This document shows, in pieces, positions 63,857 through 64,000 of a stretch of 64,000 nucleotides of DNA. The translations under genes were made by a program, and so were the position numbers. Each line of letters starts with the position of its first letter. Position 1 is the first letter of the stretch. Source of the stretch: Kalaharituber pfeilii (taxonomy: Eukaryota > Ascomycota > Pezizomycetes > Pezizales > Pezizaceae); NCBI GenBank assembly GCA_015179045.1, contig WHUZ01000012.1, forward strand, positions 930,001 to 994,000, read 5' to 3'. Under the pieces are notes generated by a model. The model ran no database searches, had not been told where the DNA came from, and saw only the letters and a list, made by a program, of their open reading frames with translations.

Positions 63857-63979
63857 ATGCCCTCAGTGGACCCCATAGCTGCGAACAAGCGGCAAAAGAC
63901 AGACACAGATCTCCAGACCAGCGCACAGAAAGTCGGCCCAGACGTCAAAACTCACTCGCGCATTCTCGCGCCATATAGG
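63857..63979 (+). CDS. UTP21: Probable UTP21 (WDR36-like) first exon, cut by window edge
   Basis: Forty-one codons starting MPSVDPIAANKRQKTDTDLQ and ending SRILAPYR, directly followed by a GTGTGA donor. The basic, Lys-Arg-Gln-Lys start and the SRILAPYR block resemble the N-terminus of UTP21, a WD40 protein of the small-subunit processome in the nucleolus. In that family the block SRI(L/F)xPFR precedes the first WD40 blades. The rest lies outside the window, so the identification rests on one short block. A C/T-rich leader precedes the ATG. If it is not UTP21, another nucleolar WD40 protein is the next choice. Confidence 0.5.
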
Positions 63980-64000
63980 GTGTGATCCAGCTTGCATGTA

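Overview
The window is nuclear DNA from a filamentous ascomycete (Pezizomycotina). Its genes are broken by many 45-80 nt GT-AG introns, often with CTAAC/CTGAC-like branch sites, and the protein set is typical of that group: Recyclin-1, a fungal DUF3807 protein, ERJ5, SPO22/ZIP4 and a HELQ-type helicase. The class is not resolvable from the sequence alone. Every protein call comes from reading motifs by eye; no database search was run.

Layout. A 5' part of the TFIIH cyclin (CCL1/cyclin H, minus) runs off the left edge. Then come about 10.5 kb with no convincing gene. From 11.8 to 28.5 kb genes alternate in strand: a large BTB/POZ-like protein (+), Recyclin-1 (+), a peroxisomal acyl/4-coumarate-CoA ligase (-), ATP synthase assembly factor ATP11 (+), the ER J-protein ERJ5 (-) and a DUF3807 protein (+). 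Two shared divergent promoters and three convergent 3' junctions result; one junction carries a long (TAAA)n tract and one promoter a 14-bp minisatellite. From 28.5 to 61.9 kb eight consecutive genes lie on the minus strand: SCO1, fumarase, HELQ-like helicase, mitochondrial MSH1, histidyl-tRNA synthetase, SPO22/ZIP4, xanthine dehydrogenase and the VIP1/Asp1 inositol pyrophosphate kinase. The right edge holds the first exon of a probable UTP21 gene (+).

Functional themes. Many products serve mitochondria (ATP11, SCO1, FUM1, MSH1 and the long HisRS form). Three serve DNA repair or meiosis (HELQ, MSH1, SPO22), and HELQ and MSH1 are adjacent. HisRS, and possibly fumarase, appear to make two compartment forms from in-frame starts. 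There is no sign of a biosynthetic cluster, an intact transposon, a virus or a CRISPR array.

Points most worth checking are a one-base frame break in the VIP1 kinase domain and another in HELQ, each at a four-G run; a possible GC-AG intron in HELQ; stop-free introns of 3n length; and recurrent GTTCGT and GTGGGT splice donors. I did not find a clearly new biological system.
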